Assembly: GCF_002234675.1 (NCBI RefSeq)
Contig: NC_019876.2
Coordinates: forward strand, 22,924,398-22,988,397
Reading direction: 5' to 3'
Origin: Oryzias latipes
Lineage: Eukaryota > Chordata > Actinopteri > Beloniformes > Adrianichthyidae
Length of the DNA: 64,000 nt
Part shown: one piece after another, positions 1 to 10,877 of the stretch
How positions within the stretch are numbered: position 1 is the first letter of the stretch
Layout: each line of letters opens with the position of its first letter
Position numbers and translations under genes: made by a program
Notes under the pieces: model-generated
The model's database searches: none
Told to the model about the DNA's origin: nothing
What the model saw: the letters and a program-made list of their open reading frames with translations, nothing else

Positions 1-1379
1 ACTAGGGGAAGCAAAGGAAAAGCAAACCACGTGAAACAGCATATATCTGCATGTGTCAAAGAAAACTAACAGCTCTGTCTGGATAAGCCCAAGTTTGGTT
101 CCCTGCGAGCCTCACCACTGTTATGATGCTATAAGAATGATCAGTAGTGACACCTGAGTGACCAAAATGTTGTCAAAAAGAAAAAAGGTTGAGGTGGGAG
201 CGTTGAGCTTTCCAGGAAAAATAGAAAAGAGTTTTATTTGTTCACGGAGATGAATGTAAAACCCGCGTGCTTGGTATGTCATCAACAGGTCGCAGTGCTA
301 TGAAAAGAATATAAGATATTATATATAAGATATTAAGAATATAACGTTCAGCACCACTATGAGACTCACCATAAAGAAAAATTTCACCAATTGCAGTTAA
401 GAAAAGAGAAGATTTACCAACTATGAGCTGGACTGAAAAAAAAAATACATATTTTTTTTAAACTTTTTTATTCAAAACAAATGTAATAAATACGCATGAC
501 AAGAAACAACAGTCATAACAATAAGAATGCCAGGGGATGGTCCATGTATTACAAAATAAATATTACAAAAACAGATTACTATGTATTGAAAATGTTCGAA
601 GACAGACAGTTTTCATAAATGTGTATGGCCTTTTTGTTTAAGCTATTAGAAATAGAGTGCAAATAAGATTCTAATTCTTTAATTATTACAGGGACAAATT
701 GTTGTGATGAAGAAATTTTTTTTTTGTGAATATGAAACTTACTAAATATTGTAATTAGATTAATTGCCTATTTATGTTTGATTTGATTTGATTTTCGTGT
801 AGGCCAAATATGATATATTCAAATTTCATCGGAAATTGTGAGTCTAATTTGTGAGTTATAAAATGTGCACATTCTTTCAAAAATGTTTTAGTCATGTTAC
901 AATTTCAAAATAGGTGACTGATTGTTTCTGGGTGTTCTTAGTAATATATTTTATAATTTTAACAATATTTTTCAAGGGCAAGTCAGAAAAACATTTTTTT
1001 CCATTTAAAGACAGCAGAGGGAACAGAAACGATATTTTGCTGAAACAGGGCACGTATGATCTTGTTATTCTTTCGGGCACAGTTGAAACAAGATTTTCCA
1101 ACAGTGGTGTCACTTAGAGATAAAAAGGAGATATTTTCAAAATAACCGTCTGCATTTATGGCAGCTGTGACATCACTGATGGAGTGGTGACACCTTTCTT
1201 CTAACAAGTTGGTGCAAACATCCAATCCATTTTCTGATAGTGAACTTATGGAAAGATGCTGAAGGCTGCAAGAGTCTTGTGCCCCAAAAAAGCAGTCGCA
1301 CTTTGCCAACATAAGTCTATCAAGGACTACGATTACAGATACATCTCTGAGGAGACTTGGGGGCCAAATGAAGGAATCC
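1..1379. other. AT-rich stretch, no gene recognised
   Basis: This is low-complexity, AT-rich sequence with homopolymer tracts and a TTTGATTTGATTTGATTTTC run near 778, which resembles a LINE 3' tail. A minus-strand open frame of 109 codons (983-1312) and overlapping shorter frames show no domain I recognise. I see no splice-flanked exon. Confidence 0.5.
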
Positions 1380-1740
1380 AGTCATTTATTGCATTTTGAA
1401 GAAAGTACCAACATCACAGATATATACAGCTATGTATATTTATTAGACGTGTAGAACAGACCGTCACAGCTGAGTTTCTTGAGTTGATGGACACAACAAC
1501 AGCTGATGACATAGTCAGCTCTCTAATTACTGTACTGGACGATGTTGGAGTGAACTGGCCACGGAATGTCAGTCTGGTCACTGATGGCGCCCCATCAAAG
1601 ATCAGGAAGAAGGCAGGTGATGCCACAAAATTCAGGCAGAAACCAGGAAAAGATTCTTGGACATTTCATTGTGTTTTGCACACTTGAATGACAGTAAATG
1701 TGTTTCTGCACTGGATCTGAATCCTGATATTGATGGCCGG
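1380..1740 (+). pseudogene. hAT transposase fragment (GTF2IRD2/ZBED-like)
   Basis: In two plus-strand frames the translation carries hAT transposase landmarks in the correct order. First comes an EESTNITDI segment like the DESTD motif around the first catalytic Asp. Then, after a frameshift, come QLCIFIRRVEQTV, then LVTDGAPSKIRKKAG (the V-TDGAP-M-GKK-G block) and TFHCVLH (the TFHCIIHQ block). The domain is broken by the frameshift near 1425, a stop right after the HCVLH motif, and loss of both protein ends. It cannot encode an active transposase. The closest family by motif is the transposase group that gave rise to GTF2IRD2 and ZBED5. The motif order is seen directly; the exact family is inferred. 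Confidence 0.7.
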
Positions 1741-2164
1741 GTGAAGTTTCAGGAGAGAAAGGAGGTTAACTCCAAATTCTTATGTTCACAAATGTTTGTA
1801 AGCTTAATTTTGATAAATGTCTCATTGATTTGCACATTTACATTTTAGGCAGGGGGTTAATTTTTTTCCATAACCCCTCTTAAGTTTATTATCAGGATTG
1901 CTTCAGTGTCAGATGTAAAATATTCAGTCTGTATACAATTGAATCAATTTTATCAAAAGTGAAATGAATTTTATTTGAGATCCATTGGTCTCTGTGAATG
2001 AATGTGTAATAATAAGTGATTAGGGTTGTTGTTTGAGGCATGTTTTCCAATTGTGTAAAAAAACAAAAAAAAGCTGTTTTTCGCTTTTATGTTTCTGGTC
2101 CAGCCCACTTGAGATCAGATGGGTTGAATGTGGCCCCCGAACCAAAATGAGTTTGACACCCCTG
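1380..2164 (+). mobile_element. hAT element relic with a GTF2IRD2/ZBED-like transposase fragment
   Basis: The left part encodes transposase remains. The right end reads ...GAGTTTGACACCCCTG, whose reverse complement begins CAGGGGTGTCAAACTC, a typical hAT terminus in this group. No left terminus is visible, so the element is 5'-truncated. The stretch between about 1741 and 2100 holds no open frame of note. It lies just upstream of lectin copy 1, and no matching relic sits at the same place before copies 2 and 3, so it may predate or lie outside the duplicated unit. Confidence 0.6.
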
Positions 2165-2501
2165 TCCTAGACAAAATGTGGAAGTCCTCGAAATCCTAGA
2201 AATGACAAAGGTTTGTTGATTAGGACTAAAGATGTCAATCTTAATGAAAGACCAGTGGGAACGCTTTCAAAATAGATCCAAATATTATCAGAGGTGGACT
2301 TTTATAAGATACAATATTTGCTGAGCTAGTGTGAACTGCCCTTCTACATATTTATTTTTCTTTCTTTTTTATTAACATATTCTTTGTTTCTGATCAGGTT
2401 TTTATGGCCACCACATTTATTTAAGTATCATAAAATCATAAATCCAGTTTTTAAACTATTCTCATATTTGTCTCAGCAGTTTCAGAAGTAGCAGAGCAAA
2501 G

Positions 2502-3487
2502 ATGAAGCTGAGTTTGTTCCTGTTCATCCTTGTTGGTGAGTTGACCGTCAGCTGCTCTCTGATCATCTCCTTTTCTTTGACACAGTCACAGTGAAACAGA
2601 AAAAGTCTCATTTAGAAGAAGAAGAATGTTTGAATTTGATCAGATTGTTCAGAAGCAGATTTTTGTTTTTCTCTCAGGTCCTTGTTGCGTCATGACAAAC
2701 CAGCTTCTCCAGTATCACTTCATCAATGAAAACAAGAGTTGGGATCAAGCCCGGCTCTACTGCAAAGACAACAATCACACTGACCTGGCCACAGTGATCA
2801 GCATGGCAGACATGAACAGACTCAGGCAGCATTTAGGAAACAGGAGCGCTTGGATTGGTCTGTACAGAGAAGCTAATGGCAGCACAATGTGGCAATGGTC
2901 TCAGCCTGATGTGCAGTTCAATGAAAGCCGAGATAATGGATGGGATACAGACGAACCAAATGACAATGGCATAGAGAACTGTGGGACTTTAAACACCAAC
3001 AAAAAGTGGGCGGACCTGTCCTGCAACAGAGCAAAACCTTTTATCTGCTATGATGGTGAGAATACAAATAATACAAACTTCTTCCATTCTTTATAAAACA
3101 TTTTTGACAGAATTGTATGAATATTTGTTGCTTCCACAGAAAAAACCCCATCTCATGTCATTTATGCTAACGAGAGTCTGAACTGGACTGATGCTCAGAG
3201 TTTCTGCAGGGACCGTCACACAGACCTGATCAGTGGACCAGAGCAGATGAAAAAGTTGGATGGGGGGAAGACGAAGGAGTTAATCCAAAAGTCCGAGGGT
3301 GGTTTTGTTTTCATTGGCCTGTTTAGAGACGCCTGGCAGTGGTCTGATGGGAGCAGCTTTTCCTTCAGGTTCTGGAATCTGCAGTATGATGATGAGAAAA
3401 ACGACAGCAGTTGTGCCATGATGAATGAGGGAGGAAGGTGGAGTTCTGAGAATTGTAGTGAAGAACATCCCTTCATCTGCTATGATG
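2502..3487 (+). CDS. Secreted C-type lectin-like gene, copy 1 (exons 1-3, last exon missing)
   Basis: Exons are 2502-2535, 2678-3055 and 3140-3487, each with GT/AG borders in phase 1. Exon 1 encodes the hydrophobic start MKLSLFLFILVG, a signal peptide. Exon 2 is CTLD1: ENKSWDQARLYC, WIGL, an EPND motif resembling the Ca-dependent EPN sugar-binding motif, WADLSC in the WND position, and PFICYDG. Exon 3 is CTLD2: ESLNWTDAQSFC, FIGLF, FRFWNLQ, WSSENC, PFICYDG. NKS, NHT and NES are possible N-glycosylation sites. Copies 2 and 3 add a third CTLD in a fourth exon. I searched the roughly 12 kb downstream and found none, only stacked transposons. If the exon 3 donor is skipped, translation ends at 3645 inside a MITE. 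It is probably a truncated gene or a pseudogene, but a two-CTLD product cannot be excluded. Fish CLEC20A-like or mannose-receptor-like proteins are the nearest families I can suggest. Confidence 0.8.
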
Positions 3488-3550
3488 GTAAGAGGAGTTT
3501 GAAAGTGACAGATCAGTGGAGGATGTTCAGCTGCTGTGTCTGCATGTGTA

Positions 3551-3759
3551 ACCCTTGTGCTATCCAAGGCATTTTACCATTGGGAGTTGGGTCATCTAGA
3601 CCCACTAGACAGTGCTCTGAACCTTTTTTCTTCAGTGATTTGTGATCTTCACTGGTGTCCATGGATTACATGAAATCTTTCCACAAGTTTATCCACCTTT
3701 GTCATGGTAGAGAGAACACGTCAGTGTAAGGGTGGGGTCATCTGAGATAGCACAAGGGT
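3551..3759 (+). mobile_element. 209-bp MITE with ACCCTTGTGCTATC termini, copy 1
   Basis: The ends are inverted repeats, ACCCTTGTGCTATC on the left and GATAGCACAAGGGT on the right, flanked by TA on both sides. A 2-bp TA duplication fits a Tc1/mariner-type cut-and-paste source. The paralogous intron of lectin copies 2 and 3 lacks it, so it arrived after the duplication of that intron. Other copies lie at 15551-15703 (truncated) and 28460-28666 (inverted). Confidence 0.8.
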
Positions 3760-4307
3760 TAACAGGCCTCCTCTGTTTGTTTTAAGAAAATTGTTTTACT
3801 CTCTTGATAAAATGTAGAGTTTAGTGGATTGAAGAATCTCTGTCGTGAAATTTATATTATTAGGTCTATTTAGGGCCCGAGCACGGAGTGCAAGGACCCT
3901 ATTGTATCTGTTAGGTTTATTATTATTATTATTATTATTATTCTTCCGACTTTTCCGTCGCCTTTTTGAGGCCTTTAACATACCCCAAAACTCACCAAAT
4001 TTTGTATACACATCAGGAGTCGCGAAAAATTTCATATTTTATAGGAGAACGGCATAGGTAAACAAAAATGGCTCGATAGCGCCACCTGCAAAATTTGTTT
4101 TCGCGAGCACCTCCATATGCTTTATAGTACAAACCTGATTTTAACAGGGCATGTTCATCGGATAGAAACCTACAAAAAAGTCTCTTGGGACCAAGCTGTC
4201 AGTCGCACAGGAAGTCTGATATTTTGATGACAATATGTCATTTTTGCTGTATTTTGGTCATTCGCAGGCCTCGCTCTAGAACGAACTCCTCCTAGAGATT
4301 TGAGAGT

Positions 4308-7300
4308 CTTCTTCTTCTTTCTCTTTCGGCTTTTCCCATCAGGGGTCGCCACAGCTAATCATCCTTTTCCACCTCACTCTATCATGGACATCTTCTACCC
4401 TAACATTAGCCAACTTCATGTCCTCTGTTAAGACATCCATGTATCTCCTCTTTGGCCGTCCTCTTGCCCTCCTGCCAGGCAGCTCCATCTCCAACATCCT
4501 TCTACCAATATATCCACTATCCCTCCTCTGAACATGTCCAAACCATCTCAGTCTGGCTTCTCTGACTTTGTCGCTAACACAGGCAACATGAGCCGTCCCT
4601 CTGATGTACTCGTTCCTTATCCTGTCTAACCTGGTCACTCCTAAGGAGAACCTCAACATCTTCATCTCCGCTACCTCCATCTCAGCCTCTTGTCTCTGTC
4701 TCACTGCTACCGTCTCTAACCCATAGAGCAGAGCTGGTCTCACCACTGTCTTGTACACCTTTCCTTTGAGTCTTGCTGGCACTCTTCTGTCACACAACAC
4801 TCCTGACACTTTCCTCCAACCGCTCCAACCTGCCTGCACTCGCCTCTTCACCTCTTTTCCACACTCCCCATCACACTGAACTGTTGACCCCAAGTACTTA
4901 AACTCCTGCACCTTCTTCACCTCAGTCCCCTGTAACCTAACGCTTCTACCTTGATCCCTCTCGTTCAGACACATGTATTCTGTCTTACTACGACTGACCT
5001 TCATGCCTCTTCTTTCCAGAGCAAACCTCCACCTCTCTAGCTGTTCCTCCACCTGCTCTCTACTCTCACTGCAAATTACAATGTCATCCGCAAACATCAT
5101 TGTCCAGGGAGATTCCTGTCTTACCTCGTCTGTCAGCCTGTCCATCAGCATAGCAAACAAAAAAGGACTCAAAGCTGATCCTTGGTGTAGTCCCACCTCC
5201 ACCTTGAACTCCTCTGTCTGACCTACAGCACATCTCACCACCGTCATACTTCTCTCATACATGTCCTGAACTACTCTGACATACTTCTCTGCCACTCCAG
5301 ACGACCTCATACAGTACCACAGCTCCTCCCTCGGCACCCTGTCATACGCCTTCTCTAAATCTACGAACACACAATGCAGGTCCTTCTGACCATCTCTGTA
5401 CTTTTCCATCAACATTCTCAAAACAAAAATGGCATCAGTGGTGCTCTTACGGGGCATGAAACCATACTGCTGCTCACAGATCTCCACCTTCTTCCTAAGC
5501 CTGGCTTCCACTACTCTTTCCCACAGCTTCATTGTGTGGCTCATCAACTTTATTCCTCTATAGTTGCTGCAGTTCTGCGTGTCACCCTTGTTCTTAAAGA
5601 TCGGAACCAGAACGCTTCTCCTCCATTCCTCAGGCATCTTCTCACTCTCTAAAATCCTATTGAACAACCTTGTTAGAAATTCCACTGCTGCCTCTCCTAA
5701 GCACTTCCATACCTCCACAGGTAGGTCATCAGGACCAACGGCCTTTCCGCTCTTCATCCTTTTCAGAGCCTTCCTAACCTCATCCTTTCCAATCTCTGCT
5801 ACTTCCTGCTCCACAACAACCACATCTTCCTCCCTTCTTTCCCTGTCATTTTCCACGTTCATCAGCTCCTCAAAATACTCCTTCCATCTTTTCTGTACAC
5901 TCTCCTGGGTTGTTAGCACCTTTCCATCTCTGTCCTTAATCACCCTTATCTGTTGCACGTCCTTCCCATCTCTGTCTCTCTGTCTGGCTAGTCTGTACAA
6001 GTCCTTTTCTCCTTCCTTTGTGTCTAACCTGTCATATAGCTCATCGTAAGCTTTCTGTTTGGCCTTTGCCACCTCTCTCTTCACTCTACGCTGCGCTTCC
6101 TTGTACTCCTGTCTACCTTCCTCAGTCCTTTCTACATCCCACTTCCTTTTAGCCAACCTCTTCCTCTGGACGCATTCCTGTACTTCCTCATTCCACCACC
6201 AAGTCTCTTTACCGTCTTTCCTCTTTCCAGATGACACACCTAGCACCTTCCTACCTGTTTCCCTGATAATCTCTGCTGTAGTTTCCCAGTCCTCTGGAAG
6301 CTCATCCTGACCACCCAGGACCTGCCTCAACTTCTGCCTAAATTCCTCACAAGTTTCTTCATTCTGTAGCTTCCACCACTTGGTCTTCTTTGCTGTTTTC
6401 CCTCTCTTCTTCTTCCTGACCTCCAGAGTCATCTTACACACCACCATGCGGTGCTGTCTGGCTACACTCTCTCCTACCACCACTTTGCAGTCATTAACCT
6501 CTCTCAAATGACCTCGTCTACATAGGATGTAGTCCACCTGGGTACTCCTACCTCCACTTCTGTATGTCACTCTATGTTCCTCTCTCTTCTGGAAGTAAGT
6601 GTTGACTACAGCCATTTCCATCCTCTTCGCAAAGTCCACCACCATCTGTCCCTCCAGATTCCTTTCCTTCACACCAAACCTGCCCATCACCTCCTCATCA
6701 CCTCTATTGCCCTCACCAACATGCCCATTAAAGTCTGCTCCAATAACAACTCTCTCTCCTCTGGGGAAACTCTCTATGACCTCATCCAACTCACTCCAGA
6801 ATCTCTCCTTCACTTCTAACTCACAGCCAACCTGTGGCGCATACCCACTGACTACATTCACCATCACCCCTTCGATTTCTAACTTTAAGCTCATCATCCT
6901 GTCTGAGACTCTTTTCACCTCTAGAACACTGTTTACAAACTCCCCCTTCAGAATCACTCCTACCCCGTTTCTCTTCCTATCAACACCATGATAGAACAGT
7001 TTGTATCCTCCTCCAATACTACGTGCCTTGCTGCCCTTCCACCTTGTCTCCTGCACACACAGTACATCTACCTTCCTTCTCTCCATCATGTCTGCCAGCT
7101 CTCTGCCTTTCCCTGTCATTGTGCCAACGTTAAGAGTCCCTATTCTCAAACCTATGTTCCTGCCTTTTCCCTTCTCTCTCTGGCCACGGACCCTTCTGCC
7201 TCCCCTCTTTCTTCGACCAACAGTAGTCAAATTTCCACCGACACCCTGTAGGTTAACAGCATCGGTGGCGGTCGTTGTTAACCCGGGCCTCGACCGATCC

Positions 7301-7450
7301 GGTATGTCTAAAGTGTTGTGGATGATTCGCATGGTTATTTTGGCAATTTTTACGCCGGATGCCCTTCCTGACGCAACCCTCTCTATTTATCCGGGCTTGG
7401 GACCGGCACAGAAGTTACTGGCTTGCAACCCCTGTGGCTAGATTGTGATT
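4308..7450 (-). mobile_element. Full-length RTE-clade non-LTR retrotransposon with target-site duplication
   Basis: The element is flanked by an 11-bp direct repeat, GATTTGAGAGT, at 4297-4307 and 7451-7461. Its 5' end (minus strand) lies at 7450 and its 3' end at 4308, finishing in a GAA-rich tail. A short 5' leader with GTTGCGTCAGGAAGGGCATC precedes the single long frame. The 3' UTR is only about 30 nt, as usual for RTE elements. Intact duplication, tail and reading frame all point to a recent insertion. Confidence 0.9.
4339..7332 (-). CDS. RTE-type ORF: apurinic endonuclease plus reverse transcriptase, intact
   Basis: This 997-residue protein would nick target DNA and copy the element RNA at the nick (target-primed reverse transcription). 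A basic N-terminus (about residues 38-58) precedes an APE-like endonuclease (about 60-290) with RIGTLNVGTM, QETRWKG, GADFNGHVG, QVDYIL and a late RQHRMVV stretch. The reverse transcriptase (about 520-830) shows YRGIKLMSHTMKLWE, QYGFMPRKST, FVDLEKAYDRVPR, LHQGSALSPFLF and the catalytic MMFADD near residue 745. A thumb-like region with KYLGS and a conserved C-terminal WFGHVQRR-type segment follow. There is no stop or frameshift from the ATG at 7332 to the end, so it may still be active. RTE/BovB-type proteins are often annotated as craniofacial development protein 2-like. Confidence 0.93.
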   Translation of the reverse strand: MRIIHNTLDIPDRSRPGLTTTATDAVNLQGVGGNLTTVGRRKRGGRRVRGQREKGKGRNIGLRIGTLNVGTMTGKGRELADMMERRKVDVLCVQETRWKGSKARSIGGGYKLFYHGVDRKRNGVGVILKGEFVNSVLEVKRVSDRMMSLKLEIEGVMVNVVSGYAPQVGCELEVKERFWSELDEVIESFPRGERVVIGADFNGHVGEGNRGDEEVMGRFGVKERNLEGQMVVDFAKRMEMAVVNTYFQKREEHRVTYRSGGRSTQVDYILCRRGHLREVNDCKVVVGESVARQHRMVVCKMTLEVRKKKRGKTAKKTKWWKLQNEETCEEFRQKLRQVLGGQDELPEDWETTAEIIRETGRKVLGVSSGKRKDGKETWWWNEEVQECVQRKRLAKRKWDVERTEEGRQEYKEAQRRVKREVAKAKQKAYDELYDRLDTKEGEKDLYRLARQRDRDGKDVQQIRVIKDRDGKVLTTQESVQKRWKEYFEELMNVENDRERREEDVVVVEQEVAEIGKDEVRKALKRMKSGKAVGPDDLPVEVWKCLGEAAVEFLTRLFNRILESEKMPEEWRRSVLVPIFKNKGDTQNCSNYRGIKLMSHTMKLWERVVEARLRKKVEICEQQYGFMPRKSTTDAIFVLRMLMEKYRDGQKDLHCVFVDLEKAYDRVPREELWYCMRSSGVAEKYVRVVQDMYERSMTVVRCAVGQTEEFKVEVGLHQGSALSPFLFAMLMDRLTDEVRQESPWTMMFADDIVICSESREQVEEQLERWRFALERRGMKVSRSKTEYMCLNERDQGRSVRLQGTEVKKVQEFKYLGSTVQCDGECGKEVKRRVQAGWSGWRKVSGVLCDRRVPARLKGKVYKTVVRPALLYGLETVAVRQRQEAEMEVAEMKMLRFSLGVTRLDRIRNEYIRGTAHVACVSDKVREARLRWFGHVQRRDSGYIGRRMLEMELPGRRARGRPKRRYMDVLTEDMKLANVRVEDVHDRVRWKRMISCGDP

Positions 7451-8760
7451 GATTTGAGAGTAATGACTCCAAACTTTGGTTTTGTAAACTATACACATGT
7501 CCGATGTTAAATTGCAAAGCTTTTAAGTTTTTATGGATGTTTGTGACCATGGCGGCGCGTCAAAATTGGAGGTCGTTTCGAAAACACGCCATGAAAAGAA
7601 AAATGGCCATTACTCAGCCATGCATAATCCAATCTGATCCAAAATTGATGTGCATGATTGTAGTCTGACTCTGAACACATCTGCAGTGAAAAAACCTGGA
7701 AAAAGTGTAGCGCCACCTGCTGGCAAGAGGAAATGACATGTTTTACTTGGAGCATCACTACTCCGAGTAGGATGAGCCGACACACCTGAAAATGACGTCC
7801 ACCTGTTGAAAAGCCATTGAAGTTTACTCTGACAAAAAACCATAACTTTCAATGCGGGGGTGTGGTCGTGACAGAGCGGCAAAGTTGGGCATCTCGCTAT
7901 GCACACAAAAGTTGCTCTCACGTGCACATTCCTTGTCCAATCTCACTGAAATTCAATGGATATGATGAAGCTTCTATTCTGAACCCATGGATATGACAAT
8001 CTTGGACGAGCTCTATAGCGCCACCTAGTTATTGCATTGGGCACATTCTGCCCTGTATTTTCTCTTTGCTTTGTCCGATGTGCATGAAATTAAAACTGGA
8101 GATACTCAGAAGGGTCCTCTCTCATCATGTAAAGTTTCATGGGTGTACACCTGACGGTGCCTGCGTAACAGGAAGTGGTCGATTATGTGCACCCAAATAA
8201 TAGAAATTTATTATAAATCAGCCGTTTGTCTCAGGAAGCTGAGATTTCAGAATTAGATGCCTTTAATAACCTCCAGCTTTGATATGTAACACTATAGGGT
8301 CTACGAGAAACTTCATCACTTGATTTTTTTAATGAAATTTTGGACTGAACAAAGATTTTTAGCATAAATTCTGTTTAGGTTATCAGCACCAAGAATTCAA
8401 CTTTCATAGGCATTTATGTGCTACTGCTTCCTAAAAAAATTCAGAATGATTGAAGTTACAGGTGAACTTTTAGAGAACATTTCATCCAAAAAGGTCCGAA
8501 AACGTCTTTTTAGGCAAAACTACAAACACCTATTTTTTTTCATAACTTAATCATCATATATCAACACCATTTATTTTTTTAAATGTAGGGATCTGTGTTT
8601 GCTGCCTTCCATATTTTTTTCAGAAGTCCAGGTGAAACAGATGATTTTAAAAAAATCCTTTTTCATCCCAAAACCTGTGCTTTTTCCGTCTGGACTCCAA
8701 ACAAGTGTGTTTTAAAATTACTTATGCTTCAAATATCCACACCAAGTTTAACACGCATAT

Positions 8761-9535
8761 AGCTGAACATGTCTAAATGCTTCTTGAATATTCTTTACAG
8801 ATATAAAATGAACTGGTCAACTGTAGGATGTCATTTCCTCTTACATGGTTCAGTCTTTTCCTCATGCTGCAGCCTGCTCCTCAATCTTTCCTGTTGCTGG
8901 AGTCAAATTTCCCCCCCCCCCCCCCCCACACACACACCAGCTGCCTGTTTATATGCTAACTAACCCAGAAGTGAGGTGACAATAGTTTAGACACAAGAGG
9001 GAGGGCAGACTGCTTTTTCATTTGTTTTGTATGTCTTTCATAGATTTTTATGAATAATCATTGCTTTTCTAGTCATGTAAAATGCAATTAACTTAATATT
9101 TTATCTTTTTTTTTTTACAAACAAAACATATGAATGTGCTCCAAAACAAAACCCAACTCTCAGTACAGTTCTACAGATGTAACATAAGACTTAGACAGTA
9201 AATGTCTCTTTTATCCTTTTTTAATCAATGCTGCAACTTCTTTTCCTTAATATAAATCCAATGAAATTAAACTACAAAACCAAAAAACACAACCTATAGC
9301 AAATTTCTCTAAATAAATTATGTGTATATACAATATGTAGCACTTTTAAACAAAATAATAACAAATCCTTCCAATACAAGCACAGAAAAATGGAACACAA
9401 AATTTAAAACCCAAATTTGAAATGGCAATTTTAAAAAGATAATTTTTTCAGCCTGCTAAAAGTGCACAATTGTAAAAGCTCTTTTATATAGACAACTGTT
9501 TGGTTGCTTAGAGCTCTAAATATAAAAACAATGCC
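8761..9535. other. No gene recognised; contains a poly-C/CA tract
   Basis: Apart from a pure C17 run followed by CA repeats at 8911-8937, this is AT-rich unique-looking sequence. The open frames of about 60 codons show no domain, signal peptide or splice context I trust. Confidence 0.5.
8911..8937. repeat. C17 homopolymer followed by (CA)n
   Basis: Seventeen consecutive C are followed by five AC units. It is a simple repeat and likely a site of sequencing or replication slippage. Confidence 0.9.
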
Positions 9536-10737
9536 TTTATGGACGTGGCACGGATGGCACGGATGTTCAGCAGGGTAAACCCCAGGAAAGCGGCGGGACC
9601 TGATGGAGTTCCTGGAAAGGTTCTGCGGGCCTGCGCCGATCAACTCTCCCAGGTCTTCACAAAAATCTTCAACCTGTCGCTAGCTCAGGCTTTCATCCCT
9701 GCTTGCCTGAAGTCATCCACTATCATCCCGATACTCAAAAAGTCCTCATCCACAGCCTTCCTCACGGACTTCCGCCCAGTTGCACTCACTGCTGTAATCA
9801 CAAAGTGTCTGGAGCGGCTGCTCCTGGGACACATCAAAGACTCCCTCCCTCCAATCTTCGTCCCCCACCAGTTTGCAGAACAGAACAGATCCACCCCCAC
9901 TCTACATCGATGGAAACTGTGTGGAGAGGGTCCACAGCTTCACCCTCCTGGGCACCACCATCTCTGCTGACCTCACATGGTCTAACAACACCATGACTGT
10001 CATCAGGAAGGCCCAGCAACGCCTGCACTTCCTGAGAAAACTTAGGAGGAACGACGTCAGCCAGGAGCTGCTGGTAACGTTCTACCGCTCAACCATTGAG
10101 AGCATTCTGTCCTATGGCATCACAGTGTGGTTTTCCCACTGCACTGAAGCAGAACGGCAGAGTCTCCAGAGAGTGGTAAAGACAGCGCAGAGGATCATCG
10201 GCTGCCCCCTCCCCTCACTGAAGGACATTTACCAGTCTCGCTGCATCAGCAGAGTGACTAGCATCACCACTAACTCCACCCATTCTGCTTTCCCTCTGTT
10301 TGAACTGCTGCCCTCTGGAAGGAGGTACAGGTCCATCAGAACCAGGACAAACAGACTAAGAAACAGCTTTTTTCCATAGGCAATTATCATACGGAATGCA
10401 CATACGTCCACCAACCACACCTCACTCTAATTTTACTACAATGCGTGCAATATCCTGACTGTCTAACCGGGTCACTGTGCAATAACTTGATATTTATTAA
10501 GCTGTGCTCACAGCAACTCATGTAATTCCTTTCTATTTTATTCACAAATATTTAATATTTAACAGTTTCTGTCCATATTGTTCATTTTTTGTTAAGAGTT
10601 GTAAATACAGTATTTCTTTTTCTATTCTATTTTTATTTTTATTTTATGTAACTCCTTCACTCCAAGGCTGCTGCAATTTCATTGTATCCCCATGTACAAT
10701 GACAATAAACGATTCTGATTCTGATTATATCACTTAG
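9536..10737 (+). pseudogene. L2-clade LINE relic, 5'-truncated with internal deletion
   Basis: The left part (9539-9895) encodes the start of a reverse transcriptase: [36 protein letters not shown] and FVPHQFA. The next part, in another frame (about 9900-10376), encodes the C-terminal side: [40 protein letters not shown] and LLPSGRRYRSIRT. The middle of the polymerase, including the catalytic ADD motif, is missing, so a deletion of several hundred bases joins the two parts near 9895. The 3' end, ATTTCATTGTATCC...TGACAATAAACGATTCTGATTCTG, is the usual L2-type tail in fish. It is not functional. Confidence 0.85.
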
Positions 10738-10877
10738 ACACAGATGGAGAACCATATCAACTGGATTGGTAACAGCAACAACCACCGACCAAGCCGGCAA
10801 GCCCTGGCAGAAAAGATCCCCACAAGAAACACTGCAGGCTGTTCCATAAAAAATATAGTTTTACCATTGCCTTGCTA

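Larger units (their letters stand above)
3872..8760. mobile_element. Old fish DNA repeat starting AGGGCCCGAGCAC, split by a LINE
   Basis: It opens with AGGGCCCGAGCACGGAGTGC, a start I associate with an abundant teleost repeat family. A TTA-repeat stretch follows (about 3918-3942). The body contains recurring phrases such as GCGCCACCTGC (near 4081 and 7710). Removing the LINE at 4308-7450 and one 11-bp target duplication rejoins the two halves. No transposase frame is visible, so it is non-autonomous or fully decayed. The right boundary is uncertain; recognisable character fades near 8.7 kb. Confidence 0.5.

Noticed and set aside
3216..3567. Minus-strand frames of 86-95 codons opposite lectin exon 3, repeated in copies 2 and 3
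   Set aside because: They are antisense shadows of a conserved exon; conservation follows the lectin reading frame.
4973..7441. Many plus-strand open frames of 80-160 codons opposite the RTE LINE
   Set aside because: They mirror the antisense of the long LINE frame, with Ser/Pro/Leu-rich shadow composition and no domain.
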